The notes beneath the pieces are model-generated. The model was not told the DNA's origin. It was given only the letters and a program-made list of their open reading frames with translations, and made no database searches. A DNA stretch of 31,342 bases. Origin: a virus. The stretch lies in IMG/VR virus record IMGVR_UViG_3300032084_000767, positions 1-31,342 of that record. One strand, written 5' to 3'. Positions 7,884 to 13,438 of this stretch are shown piece after piece. A program made the translations under genes and the position numbers. Within the stretch, counting starts at the first letter, position 1. The number at the start of each line of letters is the position of its first letter.

Positions 7884-7887
7884 CACT

Positions 7888-8085
7888 CTAAAACCTTAAC
7901 CACCTGCTACGGCGTTCGTACTTCCTCACTAAGCCGCCTAAGTTCTTTAGGTGCTTTTGTACCTCGTAGTTATATTCGGTAGCGCTCGCTACTATAACCG
8001 TGTTTATAATCTCCCAGCGCGTCTCCGCTAGGTACTTGCTTACATACCTCTTATGTAGCTGCTTTCTAAAATACTTCTTTAGCAT
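7888..8085 (-). CDS. hypothetical basic protein, 65 aa
   Basis: This very basic, probably helical protein starts MLKKYFRKQLHKRY and ends in a KYERRSRW segment. No recognised domain is seen. It overlaps the end of the upstream 50-aa gene by 20 nt and ends 1-4 nt before the helicase start. The charge suggests nucleic-acid or ribosome contact, which remains inference. Confidence 0.7.
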   Translation of the reverse strand: MLKKYFRKQLHKRYVSKYLAETRWEIINTVIVASATEYNYEVQKHLKNLGGLVRKYERRSRWLRF

Positions 8086-8218
8086 CTTTCTTACGTTTTA
8101 TTTTGCGCTTCTTCGGCTTACGCTTACCGGGGTAAAGCGTCGCCTTCAGTCGCTTGTAGTCCTTGTTTAGAGCCTTGCTGTTCTTAGCTATATGCTCTAG
8201 TAGTTCTTGCTCATTCAT
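8066..8218 (-). CDS. hypothetical lysine-rich protein, 50 aa
   Basis: The frame could be extended upstream to 8305, but that would run through a GC-rich hairpin and give an unlikely N-terminus. ATG 8218 is therefore chosen, 4 nt after the hairpin's T-run. The protein has a helical first half and a tail of Lys/Arg (GKRKPKKRKIKRKKDAK) like a DNA- or RNA-binding tail. The hairpin directly before the start suggests attenuated or read-through expression. The function is unknown. Confidence 0.65.
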   Translation of the reverse strand: MNEQELLEHIAKNSKALNKDYKRLKATLYPGKRKPKKRKIKRKKDAKEVF

Positions 8219-8229
8219 AAGTAAAAAAA

Positions 8230-8301
8230 GGGGGGCCGTAATAACAACAAAAACATAACTACTACCTGCCGCATAGAAGCGGCATAAAGAGCCGGCCCCC
8301 C
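8230..8301 (-). terminator. nested hairpin with T-run before a start codon
   Basis: On the minus strand a 9-bp perfect outer stem (GGGGGGCCG pairing with CGGCCCCCC) encloses a second perfect hairpin (GCCGC, 6-nt loop, GCGGC at 8268-8283) and unpaired A/T-rich stretches. It is followed by seven T residues, and then after 4 nt by the ATG at 8218. This fits an intrinsic terminator or attenuator. The long interior with its own stem is unusual for a plain terminator and could be a regulatory RNA domain. Confidence 0.65.
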
Positions 8302-8313
8302 ACACCTAACACA

Positions 8314-9090
8314 TCATTCAAAATGATCTCTAATAATATACTGGCTTAACGGTTTACCTTCTTGGAAGTACTCGCGGTAAACGTCAAGAGCTTTCGCTAC
8401 CTTTTCTTTACCGCTCTTAATAAATTCTTGGCCCGTGGTAAATATACCTACGTCGTAGCTGCTTTTATCTACTACCAAAAAAGTAAACTCTTCTAACCCG
8501 AATAGGTGCGTATAGATTGCCGCCTGGGCATCGTAGCCGAAAGTATAAGCATTATACTTAAACTTGTATATATCGGCAGTAGTCTTTAAGTCTACTATAC
8601 GCTGGCCTTTATGTAGTATATCAGCCTTACATCTAAAGGGTAGCCCCATTATATTCCCTATCTGCGGCACTTCCGTAGCAGCTCCGTAGATCATATCGTA
8701 AGCCTCCGGGCAGTCTTTAACCGCTCTAGCTACCTTCTTGGCTGTGGCTATCTCCACCGCTGTAAAGGTGTTCTCCGCTCCGTACTCTAGCGCAGCGTCC
8801 TTATACGCTTTCGCTGTCCTAGCCTTTACGTCTACTACGTGTAAGCTTTCCTCCTTATGAGGTTCCAAAAGAAGCAGGTGTATAAGCTTGCCCTCTCGTA
8901 GTGGCTTGCTTTCTACCTGCGCTTCGTTTAAGCTCGCTTGGTAAGCTTTAGGGCTTTGCAGTAGCTTCTTTAAACTAGAGCTACTTAGTGCTGCCTTGCC
9001 TAGATAACCGTAGTAGAAATCATCGTTAAGCATTTGCTCTAATATTTCTACTCGGTCCCACTCCTTACCGTCTAGTAACTTGATCTTCAT
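8314..9090 (-). CDS. RecB-like PD-(D/E)XK exonuclease
   Basis: This 258-residue protein matches the putative exodeoxyribonuclease VIII C-terminal/PDDEXK_1 pattern. It has His71 in GKLIHLLLLEP, Asp157 in RCKADIL, D167-L-K169 in IVDLKTT, and Gln189 in YDAQAAIYTHL, the RecB-family motif. Such enzymes degrade double-stranded ends to give 3' single strands for recombination. The SSB gene lies 170 nt upstream, and RusA is in the same unit, which supports a phage recombination set. No clear annealase (RecT/Erf) was found; the 57-aa upstream gene is too small to be one. Confidence 0.85.
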   Translation of the reverse strand: MKIKLLDGKEWDRVEILEQMLNDDFYYGYLGKAALSSSSLKKLLQSPKAYQASLNEAQVESKPLREGKLIHLLLLEPHKEESLHVVDVKARTAKAYKDAALEYGAENTFTAVEIATAKKVARAVKDCPEAYDMIYGAATEVPQIGNIMGLPFRCKADILHKGQRIVDLKTTADIYKFKYNAYTFGYDAQAAIYTHLFGLEEFTFLVVDKSSYDVGIFTTGQEFIKSGKEKVAKALDVYREYFQEGKPLSQYIIRDHFE

Positions 9091-9260
9091 AACTTGCTCT
9101 CAAATTCTTGCGTTATAAAATCTACGTTTGTAAGCTCGCTAATTTGCTTTAGGAGCTGTTGCTTCCTTTCGTCGTCGAGATTGCTCCAGTTACTCCGGAG
9201 CATCTCAACGTACATAAAAGCTAACTTTACCTTATCGGTAGTGTAGTTAGTTAAAAACAT
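9087..9260 (-). CDS. hypothetical 57-aa protein
   Basis: A short helical frame starting MFLTNYTTDKVKLAF fills the gap between SSB and the exonuclease. Its TGA overlaps the exonuclease ATG (ATGA), and its ATG is 3 nt past the SSB stop, so it is translationally coupled on both sides. The middle is rich in Asp/Glu/Lys/Gln. It has no known motif. A link to recombination is inferred only from position. Confidence 0.75.
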   Translation of the reverse strand: MFLTNYTTDKVKLAFMYVEMLRSNWSNLDDERKQQLLKQISELTNVDFITQEFESKL

Positions 9261-9263
9261 AAC

Positions 9264-9773
9264 TTAAAAGGGTAAGTCGTCATTACCAAAAGTAGGAGCT
9301 GCCGCAGGTGCTGGAGCTGGTGCAGGAGGCGCTACCGGTGCTGGTGCGCTTTCCGCGTGGCTAGCTTGTTGCACTTGAGGCGCTGCGCTTTCCTTTAACC
9401 ATCCAGCGAAGTAAGTAGATAGGGCTACTATCTGCTCTTTAGTGGCTTTAGATCCATTTAAAAAGGTGCAAGCTGCTGTTAAAGCGTGCTGCTTGCTGTA
9501 GTCCTTTCTATTGGAGCTGTAGCTAGTGCTAGCGCCTCCGCTGTTATTGCCGAAAGTGTTACCCATTGGGTTAGGTCTATTGACCTTTAGCTTACCCGGT
9601 CCTGGTACTTCGTACTCCACTTCCTCACCAATTCCAAAACGGAACTGTGGGCTTTTACTATTTACACTACCGGAGGTACCGTCGCTTAGTGTTACATCGA
9701 AGGTATACAGCACTCCGTACTGTCCTTCCCATTGGCCCGTAGGCTGGGCTGCCGTTACTGTTGCTTTTTGCAT
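9264..9773 (-). CDS. ssb: single-stranded DNA-binding protein
   Basis: The 169-residue protein has an N-terminal beta-rich part (residues 1-65, OB-fold-like), a Gly/Asn/Ser-rich linker, a helical middle (80-125), then an Ala/Pro-rich flexible tail ending in the acidic tip DDLPF. This tip is the hallmark by which SSBs recruit replication and repair enzymes. The OB domain is shorter than that of E. coli SSB, and the extra helical segment is not part of the classic fold, so it is an SSB-like phage variant. It lies between the C5 methyltransferase and the exonuclease. Confidence 0.75.
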   Translation of the reverse strand: MQKATVTAAQPTGQWEGQYGVLYTFDVTLSDGTSGSVNSKSPQFRFGIGEEVEYEVPGPGKLKVNRPNPMGNTFGNNSGGASTSYSSNRKDYSKQHALTAACTFLNGSKATKEQIVALSTYFAGWLKESAAPQVQQASHAESAPAPVAPPAPAPAPAAAPTFGNDDLPF

Positions 9774-9788
9774 TATTATATAATTTAG

Positions 9789-10817
9789 TTAAACAGTTCT
9801 ATTTAAAAGAGGCTTTACTGCCTCGGCTACCAAAGCTACAATATCTACCGTAACCGCGTTACCGCATTGCTTATAGCGTTGGGTGTTGCTCATCTTCTTT
9901 ACTTCCCCATCGTAGTTACCGTACTCCGTATGGTTATCGGGGAAGCCTTGTAACCTCTCGCACTCTATAGGGGTTAGTCTTCTTATGCGGTAGTTAGGTT
10001 GGTCTACTATTGGCGTGTGTCCTCCTCCCATTCCCATAGCGGAAGTAAGCGCAGGGCTTTTCTCCTCAAAGTGTGCTGCATTCTTTTGTAATCCACCTCT
10101 ACAAATTGTTGGCTCTACTACGGCTTCTTTAGAGGTTGCGCTTTTTACTTTTATTTCTTGTGTAGGCTGTTGACCTTCACTAATGTACGCTCCGTTGGTT
10201 CCGTTTTTTGCACAGATGGTATTTGCTCGTAAGTTGTGTCCCTTAATCCTATTATTCTTTTTTGACTCGCTTCCGATAGGAAAAACTCCTCGCCAATCTC
10301 CTCCGGGGGTTGTAGAATATCCGACAAGGTACACCCTCTCCCTATTTTGGGGTAGTACCCAACTTGTATTAAGCAATTGCCACTCAAGTCTATAGCCCCC
10401 AATGTTGGTAAACTCTTGCAAGATTGCCGCAAAGTCTTCGCCATCGTTTGAGCTGAAGCTTCCTTTAACATTTTCCCAAATAAAAACACTTGGTCGGCAC
10501 TCTCTAATAAGCCGTATTGCCTCGGTAATAAGGCCGCTTCGGTCTCCGGAGAGACCTTTACGCTTTCCAGCCAAGCTAAAGTCTTGACAAGGGCTACCGA
10601 AAGTGATAAGGTCGATTCTTGGAAGCTCTTCTCCTCGAACATCCGTAACTGATCCGACATAAGTACTATTTTTAAATCTATGTTTATACACCGCTACCGC
10701 GTGTTTATCTATCTCACTAAAATAACTTTCTACCTCGTAGCCTGCTCGCTCAAAGCCTAGATGGAAACCACCTATACCGGAGAACAAATCTAACTGCGTT
10801 ATTTTTCTTTTAGCCAT
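9789..10817 (-). CDS. dcm: DNA C5-cytosine methyltransferase
   Basis: All main C5-MTase motifs are present: motif I DLFSGIGGFHLGF (10-22), motif IV with catalytic Cys in SPCQDFS (75-81), motif VI ENV (115-117), motif VIII QNRERVYLVG (157-166), a target recognition region at about 190-275, then RRLTPIECERLQGFPD and the motif X QCGNAVTV. It methylates cytosine in a defined site, most likely to protect phage DNA from host restriction. No cognate endonuclease was found next to it, so it is an orphan enzyme. A terminator-like hairpin ends about 14 nt before its ATG. Confidence 0.95.
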   Translation of the reverse strand: MAKRKITQLDLFSGIGGFHLGFERAGYEVESYFSEIDKHAVAVYKHRFKNSTYVGSVTDVRGEELPRIDLITFGSPCQDFSLAGKRKGLSGDRSGLITEAIRLIRECRPSVFIWENVKGSFSSNDGEDFAAILQEFTNIGGYRLEWQLLNTSWVLPQNRERVYLVGYSTTPGGDWRGVFPIGSESKKNNRIKGHNLRANTICAKNGTNGAYISEGQQPTQEIKVKSATSKEAVVEPTICRGGLQKNAAHFEEKSPALTSAMGMGGGHTPIVDQPNYRIRRLTPIECERLQGFPDNHTEYGNYDGEVKKMSNTQRYKQCGNAVTVDIVALVAEAVKPLLNRTV

Positions 10818-10835
10818 TTTAGTAGTGTATTAAAA

Positions 10836-10894
10836 ACCCCCAGCCCTTACCTAATAAACCAAACCAATAAAATATAAATAGCTGGGCCGGGGGT
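10836..10894 (-). terminator. terminator-like stem upstream of dcm
   Basis: On the minus strand ACCCCCGGCCC (10894-10884) pairs with GGGCTGGGGGT (10846-10836) over 11 positions with one G-U pair. The loop is 37 nt and A/T-rich, and the stem is followed by TTTT. The methyltransferase ATG comes shortly after, leaving no room for a promoter. It may attenuate dcm or depend on antitermination. Confidence 0.5.
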
Positions 10895-10905
10895 AGTGTT
10901 TTAGT

Positions 10906-10923
10906 AGCCCCCTCGCGGGGGCT
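10906..10923. terminator. perfect 7-bp GC hairpin
   Basis: AGCCCCC, loop TCGC, GGGGGCT form a perfect stem-loop. On the plus strand it is followed by TTGTTTTATT, a typical terminator tail; on the minus strand the tail is weak. It lies 5 nt beyond the stop of the 50-aa gene at 10929-11081, so it probably protects or ends that transcript. Confidence 0.55.
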
Positions 10924-10928
10924 TTGTT

Positions 10929-11081
10929 TTATTCGTATTCTTTAAATAATGATTTGTAAAAGACTCTTTTTTTACCTTCTTCGTCGTAGCTTACGACTGT
11001 CTTTTTTGTTTCTTTTGAAATCTCTAGTTTGTCTCCTTTGTTCCATAATAACCCGGAGCAATTAAAAGTTACAGTTTTCAT
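10929..11081 (-). CDS. hypothetical 50-aa early protein
   Basis: The frame starts MKTVTFNCSG and looks like a small beta-rich protein with a Lys-rich middle. It is a single-gene unit: its own promoter (11113-11145), an A/C-rich leader with AACAACAACAA just before the start, and a GC hairpin just past the stop. This arrangement suggests strong, independent early expression, perhaps of a host-takeover factor. The function is unknown. Confidence 0.7.
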   Translation of the reverse strand: MKTVTFNCSGLLWNKGDKLEISKETKKTVVSYDEEGKKRVFYKSLFKEYE

Positions 11082-11112
11082 AATAATAGTTATTTGTTGT
11101 TGTTTGTTGAGG

Positions 11113-11145
11113 CTAATATACGGCGTTTCTTTTCATACCACCAAA
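11113..11145 (-). promoter_or_regulatory. Bacteroidota-type promoter
   Basis: On the minus strand TTTG (11145-11142) and TATATTAG (11120-11113) are separated by 21 nt, close to the Bacteroidota sigma-ABfr consensus TTTG / TAnnTTTG (one mismatch). A leader of about 25-30 nt follows to ATG 11081. Related boxes and leaders occur at two other genes in the window. Confidence 0.6.
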
Positions 11146-11174
11146 TAAAAAAGTAAAAAAAGTTATATTTTTTT

Positions 11175-11429
11175 TCAGTCCCAGTTAAAATCCTCGGCCC
11201 ATACTGGGGTAGAGTCTCCTATGTAAGCTCCGAAAATATTATATTCAGCGTGTTTTATAGCTTCTTCTTCGCTCATACCGTTGCGCTCCTGGAGCAGCTT
11301 TATTACTTTGGTCCGGCTGTAAACTACCTGCCAGCTATTAGGATCAAAACCTATAATAGCTTCGTCCAGTCCGTCGGCAAAAAGTACCGGCTCCGTATCG
11401 CTGTAGTATTCTATAATCTTTTCCCGCAT
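11175..11429 (-). CDS. conserved phage protein of unknown function, 84 aa
   Basis: This acidic protein has the pattern DEAIIGFD...VVYS...L..RNGMSEEEAIKHAEYNIFGAYIGDSTPVW. That pattern recalls a widespread small phage family of unknown function with an EEA.....NI.GAYIG.STPV core. It lies about 15 nt beyond a strong terminator that follows the 116-aa gene, with no obvious promoter of its own, so it should depend on read-through. It is followed by an A/T-rich spacer. Confidence 0.75.
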   Translation of the reverse strand: MREKIIEYYSDTEPVLFADGLDEAIIGFDPNSWQVVYSRTKVIKLLQERNGMSEEEAIKHAEYNIFGAYIGDSTPVWAEDFNWD

Positions 11430-11443
11430 TGTATTAAATTAAA

Positions 11444-11467
11444 AAAGCCCCCGGTTAAGGGGGCTTT
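11444..11467 (-). terminator. intrinsic terminator
   Basis: AAAGCCCCC (11467-11459 on the minus strand) pairs perfectly with GGGGGCTTT over 9 bp around a 6-nt loop, followed by further T residues. It lies just past the stop at 11473 and about 15 nt before the next start at 11429. Confidence 0.85.
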
Positions 11468-11472
11468 GGTTG

Positions 11473-11823
11473 TTAGTCTACTAAGGTTACTTTATTTCTA
11501 TTTGGTACAAGGTAGGTTCCTTTGTCGGTTACGAGTAGTGTGTCGTTCCAGCCTATCGTTCTATTTCCTTCATTTATTCCAGTGTAATTAGCGTATTCTT
11601 TTACTTCTAATACTTTAAACTCTAGGGTGTGCTTCCCTGTTGTAATTAAGTCCCCATCAATACCTTTAGCTAGGTTAGCTTCTGCTTTGGCTTTATTATC
11701 CTTATACCAATCACTGCCCGTGGCTATTCTTTCGATATAGTAAGCTAAAGCCTCTTTAGTAGTTTTAACTCTTGCTACTTTGATTGTTTGGCCTGATTCG
11801 ATTTTTGTTACTTGAATTTTCAT
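11473..11823 (-). CDS. hypothetical 116-aa early protein
   Basis: This is a first gene of the leftward unit, with a beta-rich N-terminus (MKIQVTKIESGQTIKVARV), a helical middle and a beta-rich C-terminal half (TLLVTDKGTYLV). No family was recognised. It has a TATATTTG -7 box about 30 nt upstream of its ATG and an A/C-rich leader, and is closed by a strong terminator, so it is likely to be transcribed early and strongly. Possible roles include host modification or anti-defence, without direct evidence. Confidence 0.75.
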   Translation of the reverse strand: MKIQVTKIESGQTIKVARVKTTKEALAYYIERIATGSDWYKDNKAKAEANLAKGIDGDLITTGKHTLEFKVLEVKEYANYTGINEGNRTIGWNDTLLVTDKGTYLVPNRNKVTLVD

Positions 11824-11853
11824 TGTAATAGTTTTTAGTTGTTGTTACTGGAG

Positions 11854-11861
11854 CAAATATA
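11854..11861 (-). promoter_or_regulatory. promoter -7 box for the early gene at 11823
   Basis: TATATTTG on the minus strand matches TAnnTTTG exactly. A -33 TTTG at the usual 19-21 nt is not seen (the nearest is 26 nt away). The leader CCAGTAACAACAACTA resembles that of the gene starting at 29049. Confidence 0.55.
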
Positions 11862-12101
11862 AGCGCTTTATTCGCTTACTTCCTAATCAAATGCAAAAAA
11901 ACTTTACTTTATTTTCATAGTGTAAGCTGTAACCCCTATAAACACTAGCTTTAAGGATATAAAAAAAATGTTGTTTACTGGCGCTCACGCGCTCCAGTCC
12001 CCCCTAAAAAAAAGCTCTAGCAAAAAAAAGTAAAAATAAGTTTATATACCTATTGCATAGTATTTAGAAATTGTGCTTTTTGTCAAACTACTAGAGTAGT
12101 A

Positions 12102-12121
12102 TTACTACTACGTAGTAGTAA
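12102..12121. repeat. perfect 20-bp palindrome
   Basis: TTACTACTACGTAGTAGTAA is a perfect inverted repeat without spacer. It lies next to further TACGTAG-containing repeats. It could be a dimeric protein binding site (operator or initiator box). Confidence 0.8.
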
Positions 12122-12139
12122 CTTAGTTAGATAAATACT

Positions 12140-12176
12140 ACGTAGCTACTTATAGCTAAGGCTAACGTAGCTACTT
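12140..12176. repeat. 12-bp direct repeats (iteron-like)
   Basis: ACGTAGCTACTT occurs at 12140-12151 and 12165-12176, a 25-bp period. Each copy is preceded by a CTA or TA and followed by TA. The shared CTACGTAG core links these to the nearby 20-bp palindrome. Two copies are few for a classic iteron array. Confidence 0.6.
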
Positions 12177-12258
12177 GTATTTATTCCTAAGTAGTTTAGT
12201 TAGTAGCTAAAAAAAGAAAATCAAGAAAAGAAAAAAAGAGATCTTGGAAAGGTGAACG

Positions 12259-12284
12259 TTCCCCGGCATTTATGCAACGGGGAA
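12259..12284. other. nested stem-loop
   Basis: TTCCCCG pairs with CGGGGAA around GCAT-TT-ATGC and AA, which makes a two-tier hairpin. On the minus strand, about 20 nt later, a long pyrimidine tract (CTCTTTTTTTCTTTTC) follows. Flanking GTGAAC copies (12252-12257, 12287-12292) form a short direct repeat. It could end a short RNA started at the minus -7 box near 12343, or be an origin hairpin. Confidence 0.5.
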
Positions 12285-12342
12285 AAGTGAACCGGTTAAA
12301 CAGCGTAGCTATAACCTTGGGGTATACTACATAGCTTAGAAT

Positions 12343-12350
12343 CAAATATA
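12343..12350 (-). promoter_or_regulatory. minus-strand -7 box with no gene downstream
   Basis: TATATTTG on the minus strand matches the Bacteroidota -7 box exactly. A TTTA lies 22 nt upstream as a weak -33. The next minus-strand start is 520 nt away, so a product would be a non-coding RNA or a long leader. Confidence 0.4.
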
Positions 12351-12411
12351 AAGCCTTCCTAATTATAATACATAAACTTTATTACTAAAGTGGACTACTT
12401 ATATATAAGCG

Positions 12412-12443
12412 TTTGTTTTAGTGTCTAATTTATAGTATTATTG
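12412..12443 (+). promoter_or_regulatory. promoter of the plus-strand gene
   Basis: TTTG (12412-12415) and TATTATTG (12436-12443) are 20 nt apart, one mismatch from TTTG / TAnnTTTG. Transcription would start near 12449-12451, about 95 nt before the ATG at 12545 and downstream of the GTG at 12446, so that GTG is unlikely to be used. Confidence 0.6.
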
Positions 12444-12451
12444 TAGTGTTG

Positions 12452-12541
12452 TTATTCGGTAGTGCAGAACCGAGTAATTTAAGAAAGTTTAAAAGCCTTG
12501 CGAGTAGAAGCTGCACCTTCGAAAGCTTGGCTTATTTTTTT
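12452..12541 (+). promoter_or_regulatory. structured leader: kissing-loop and attenuator candidate
   Basis: Hairpin 1 pairs TTATTCGGT (12452-12460) with ACCGAGTAA (12469-12477), 9 bp with one G-U, loop AGTGCAGA. Hairpin 2 pairs GAAG (12507-12510) with CTTC (12517-12520), loop CTGCAC. The loops contain perfectly complementary hexamers (GTGCAG and CTGCAC). Alternatively AAGCC (12493-12497) plus AAGCT (12508-12512) pair with AGCTT plus GGCTT (12524-12533), followed by ATTTTTTT, a terminator form that breaks hairpin 2. The ATG follows 3 nt after the T-run. This looks like a two-state RNA switch. Confidence 0.5.
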
Positions 12542-12544
12542 ATT

Positions 12545-12808
12545 ATGGAACCATTTAAACAATTTGGAACTATTCATACTCCGTTAGAGGAGTTTACAGT
12601 AATTCGAGAGGGTAGCACCTTTAACTACTTCCTGGCCTCTATGCAGGTCGTAGGATGCACTAGAGAGTACTTAGGCTTGTTTGTAAAAACAAAGGACAAA
12701 AGCAAAAGACTAGGAGTAAAGTATAACTTCATAGCTAACTTTAGGATAGGTCCTCACGGAATACCAAGAGAAGTAGCTATAGCTAGACTAAAAGCTAAAG
12801 CCGAGTAA
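12545..12808 (+). CDS. hypothetical 87-aa protein, only plus-strand gene
   Basis: The protein starts MEPFKQFGTIHTP and seems to be an alpha/beta fold with a basic middle (KTKDKSKRLGVKYNF) and a helical Ala/Lys-rich C-terminus. No known domain was recognised. The frame is open back to a GTG at 12446, but the inferred promoter and the structured leader favour ATG 12545. It runs against all other genes, has its own promoter, leader and terminator, and faces the late unit. Such isolated genes are often regulators or early takeover factors, which is inference. Its codon use resembles the rest of the phage. Confidence 0.75.
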   Translation: MEPFKQFGTIHTPLEEFTVIREGSTFNYFLASMQVVGCTREYLGLFVKTKDKSKRLGVKYNFIANFRIGPHGIPREVAIARLKAKAE

Positions 12809-12813
12809 AAGAG

Positions 12814-12836
12814 AAGCCCCTAACGGGGCTTTTTTT
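12814..12836. terminator. bidirectional terminator between convergent units
   Basis: AAGCCCC, loop TAAC, GGGGCTT form a 7-bp hairpin, followed on the plus strand by a run of Ts and on the minus strand by CTCTTTT. It ends both the plus-strand gene and the late minus-strand unit, whose last stop is at 12835. Confidence 0.85.
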
Positions 12837-13242
12837 ATGAGGTAGCTATTCTAACAAAAGCCACTAAAATAACTAGGCCTCCAACATAAACAAAAACCCA
12901 CCACCACCAAGGCACTTTAGTAACCGTCTTTACCTTTGTCGGTAGCTCTATAGTCTTCGTTACTATTACCGTATCTGCTTTGCATTGAGCCTCTACGCTT
13001 ATAGTGTCGTAAGATCTAATTACCCTAGCGCTTACGCGCTCAGTTTCAATTACTATCGTATCTACCGGTAAAGTAATAGTTACAGTATCTACCACCTCCT
13101 TAGGTACGTAGATAGTGTCCGTTATTACTACCTCCGTTTTAGCTGGCGTTAGTGCATTTCTTAGAGCTTCGCAGCTCGTTAAGGATAACATACCACCAAT
13201 AAAAAGAAAAGCCCTTAAACGGGCCGTTATTAATTTACGCAT
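12835..13242 (-). CDS. candidate unimolecular spanin (lipoprotein with C-terminal TM)
   Basis: This 135-residue protein has a basic N-terminus, a hydrophobic signal and a lipobox LTSC with Cys24. A beta-rich Thr/Val domain (residues 35-110) follows, then a C-terminal membrane segment at about 112-131 introduced by PWWWW. An outer-membrane lipoprotein joined to an inner-membrane anchor by a beta-rich periplasmic domain is the layout of u-spanins such as T1 gp11 (131 residues). It would fuse the inner and outer membranes in the last step of lysis of a Gram-negative host. It is the last gene of the late unit and lies close to the holin candidates, which supports the role. Confidence 0.75.
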   Translation of the reverse strand: MRKLITARLRAFLFIGGMLSLTSCEALRNALTPAKTEVVITDTIYVPKEVVDTVTITLPVDTIVIETERVSARVIRSYDTISVEAQCKADTVIVTKTIELPTKVKTVTKVPWWWWVFVYVGGLVILVAFVRIATS

Positions 13243-13438
13243 CTTCTATCTTTCCTTTTAGTTCTATGTCCCGGTAGAGTACGTAAAGGGCTTTTAGTTC
13301 TTCAGCTGTGAGGCTCATAAAAACCTTATCGCCTTTTAGCGCGTAGATTGGTCCCCCTTGTACGAGGTCCCAAACTACGCTTACCTCTACCTCTACGCCG
13401 CTGTGCTCTAAGTGTAGTACTCCGGCCTCTACCTGCAT
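13235..13438 (-). CDS. hypothetical 67-aa protein in the lysis region
   Basis: This small beta-rich protein (EAGVLHLEHSGVEVEVSVVWDL) has a helical C-terminus (TAEELKALYVLYRDIEL). It has no signal or membrane segment. It overlaps the holin-like gene's stop as TAATG and overlaps the spanin start by 8 nt, so it is coupled within the lysis cassette. The function is unknown. Confidence 0.7.
   Translation of the reverse strand: MQVEAGVLHLEHSGVEVEVSVVWDLVQGGPIYALKGDKVFMSLTAEELKALYVLYRDIELKGKIEDA

Larger units (their letters stand above)
11862..12411. other. non-coding regulatory/origin candidate region
   Basis: No convincing gene was found on either strand. The stretch is A/T-rich and holds a GCGC stem-loop (11978-11997), a 20-bp palindrome (12102-12121), an inverted repeat ACTACT-AG-AGTAGT just before it, 12-bp direct repeats (12140-12176), a purine-rich run (12195-12240), a nested hairpin (12259-12284) and a minus-strand -7 box (12343-12350). 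It separates the leftward early unit from the plus-strand gene. Candidate roles are replication origin or control hub. Confidence 0.55.

Noticed and set aside
5459-7886. Complete DISARM or restriction-modification system
   Set aside because: Only a helicase and a methyltransferase are present; no DrmB, DrmC or restriction endonuclease gene is adjacent.
8219-8305. Extension of the Lys-rich gene to a start at 8305
   Set aside because: The extension crosses the GC-rich double hairpin and gives an implausible peptide; ATG 8218 fits better.
10151-10660. Minus-strand 169-codon frame inside the C5 methyltransferase gene
   Set aside because: The dcm frame shows all catalytic motifs; this frame is an out-of-frame shadow with no recognisable pattern.
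11978-11997. GCGC stem-loop as a terminator of a minus-strand RNA
   Set aside because: The stem has a bulge, and the T-run is about 10 nt away; too weak to call a terminator, so it is listed only as part of the non-coding region.
12446-12544. N-terminal extension of the plus-strand gene from GTG 12446
   Set aside because: The inferred transcription start is downstream of the GTG, and the stretch folds into hairpins and a terminator form.
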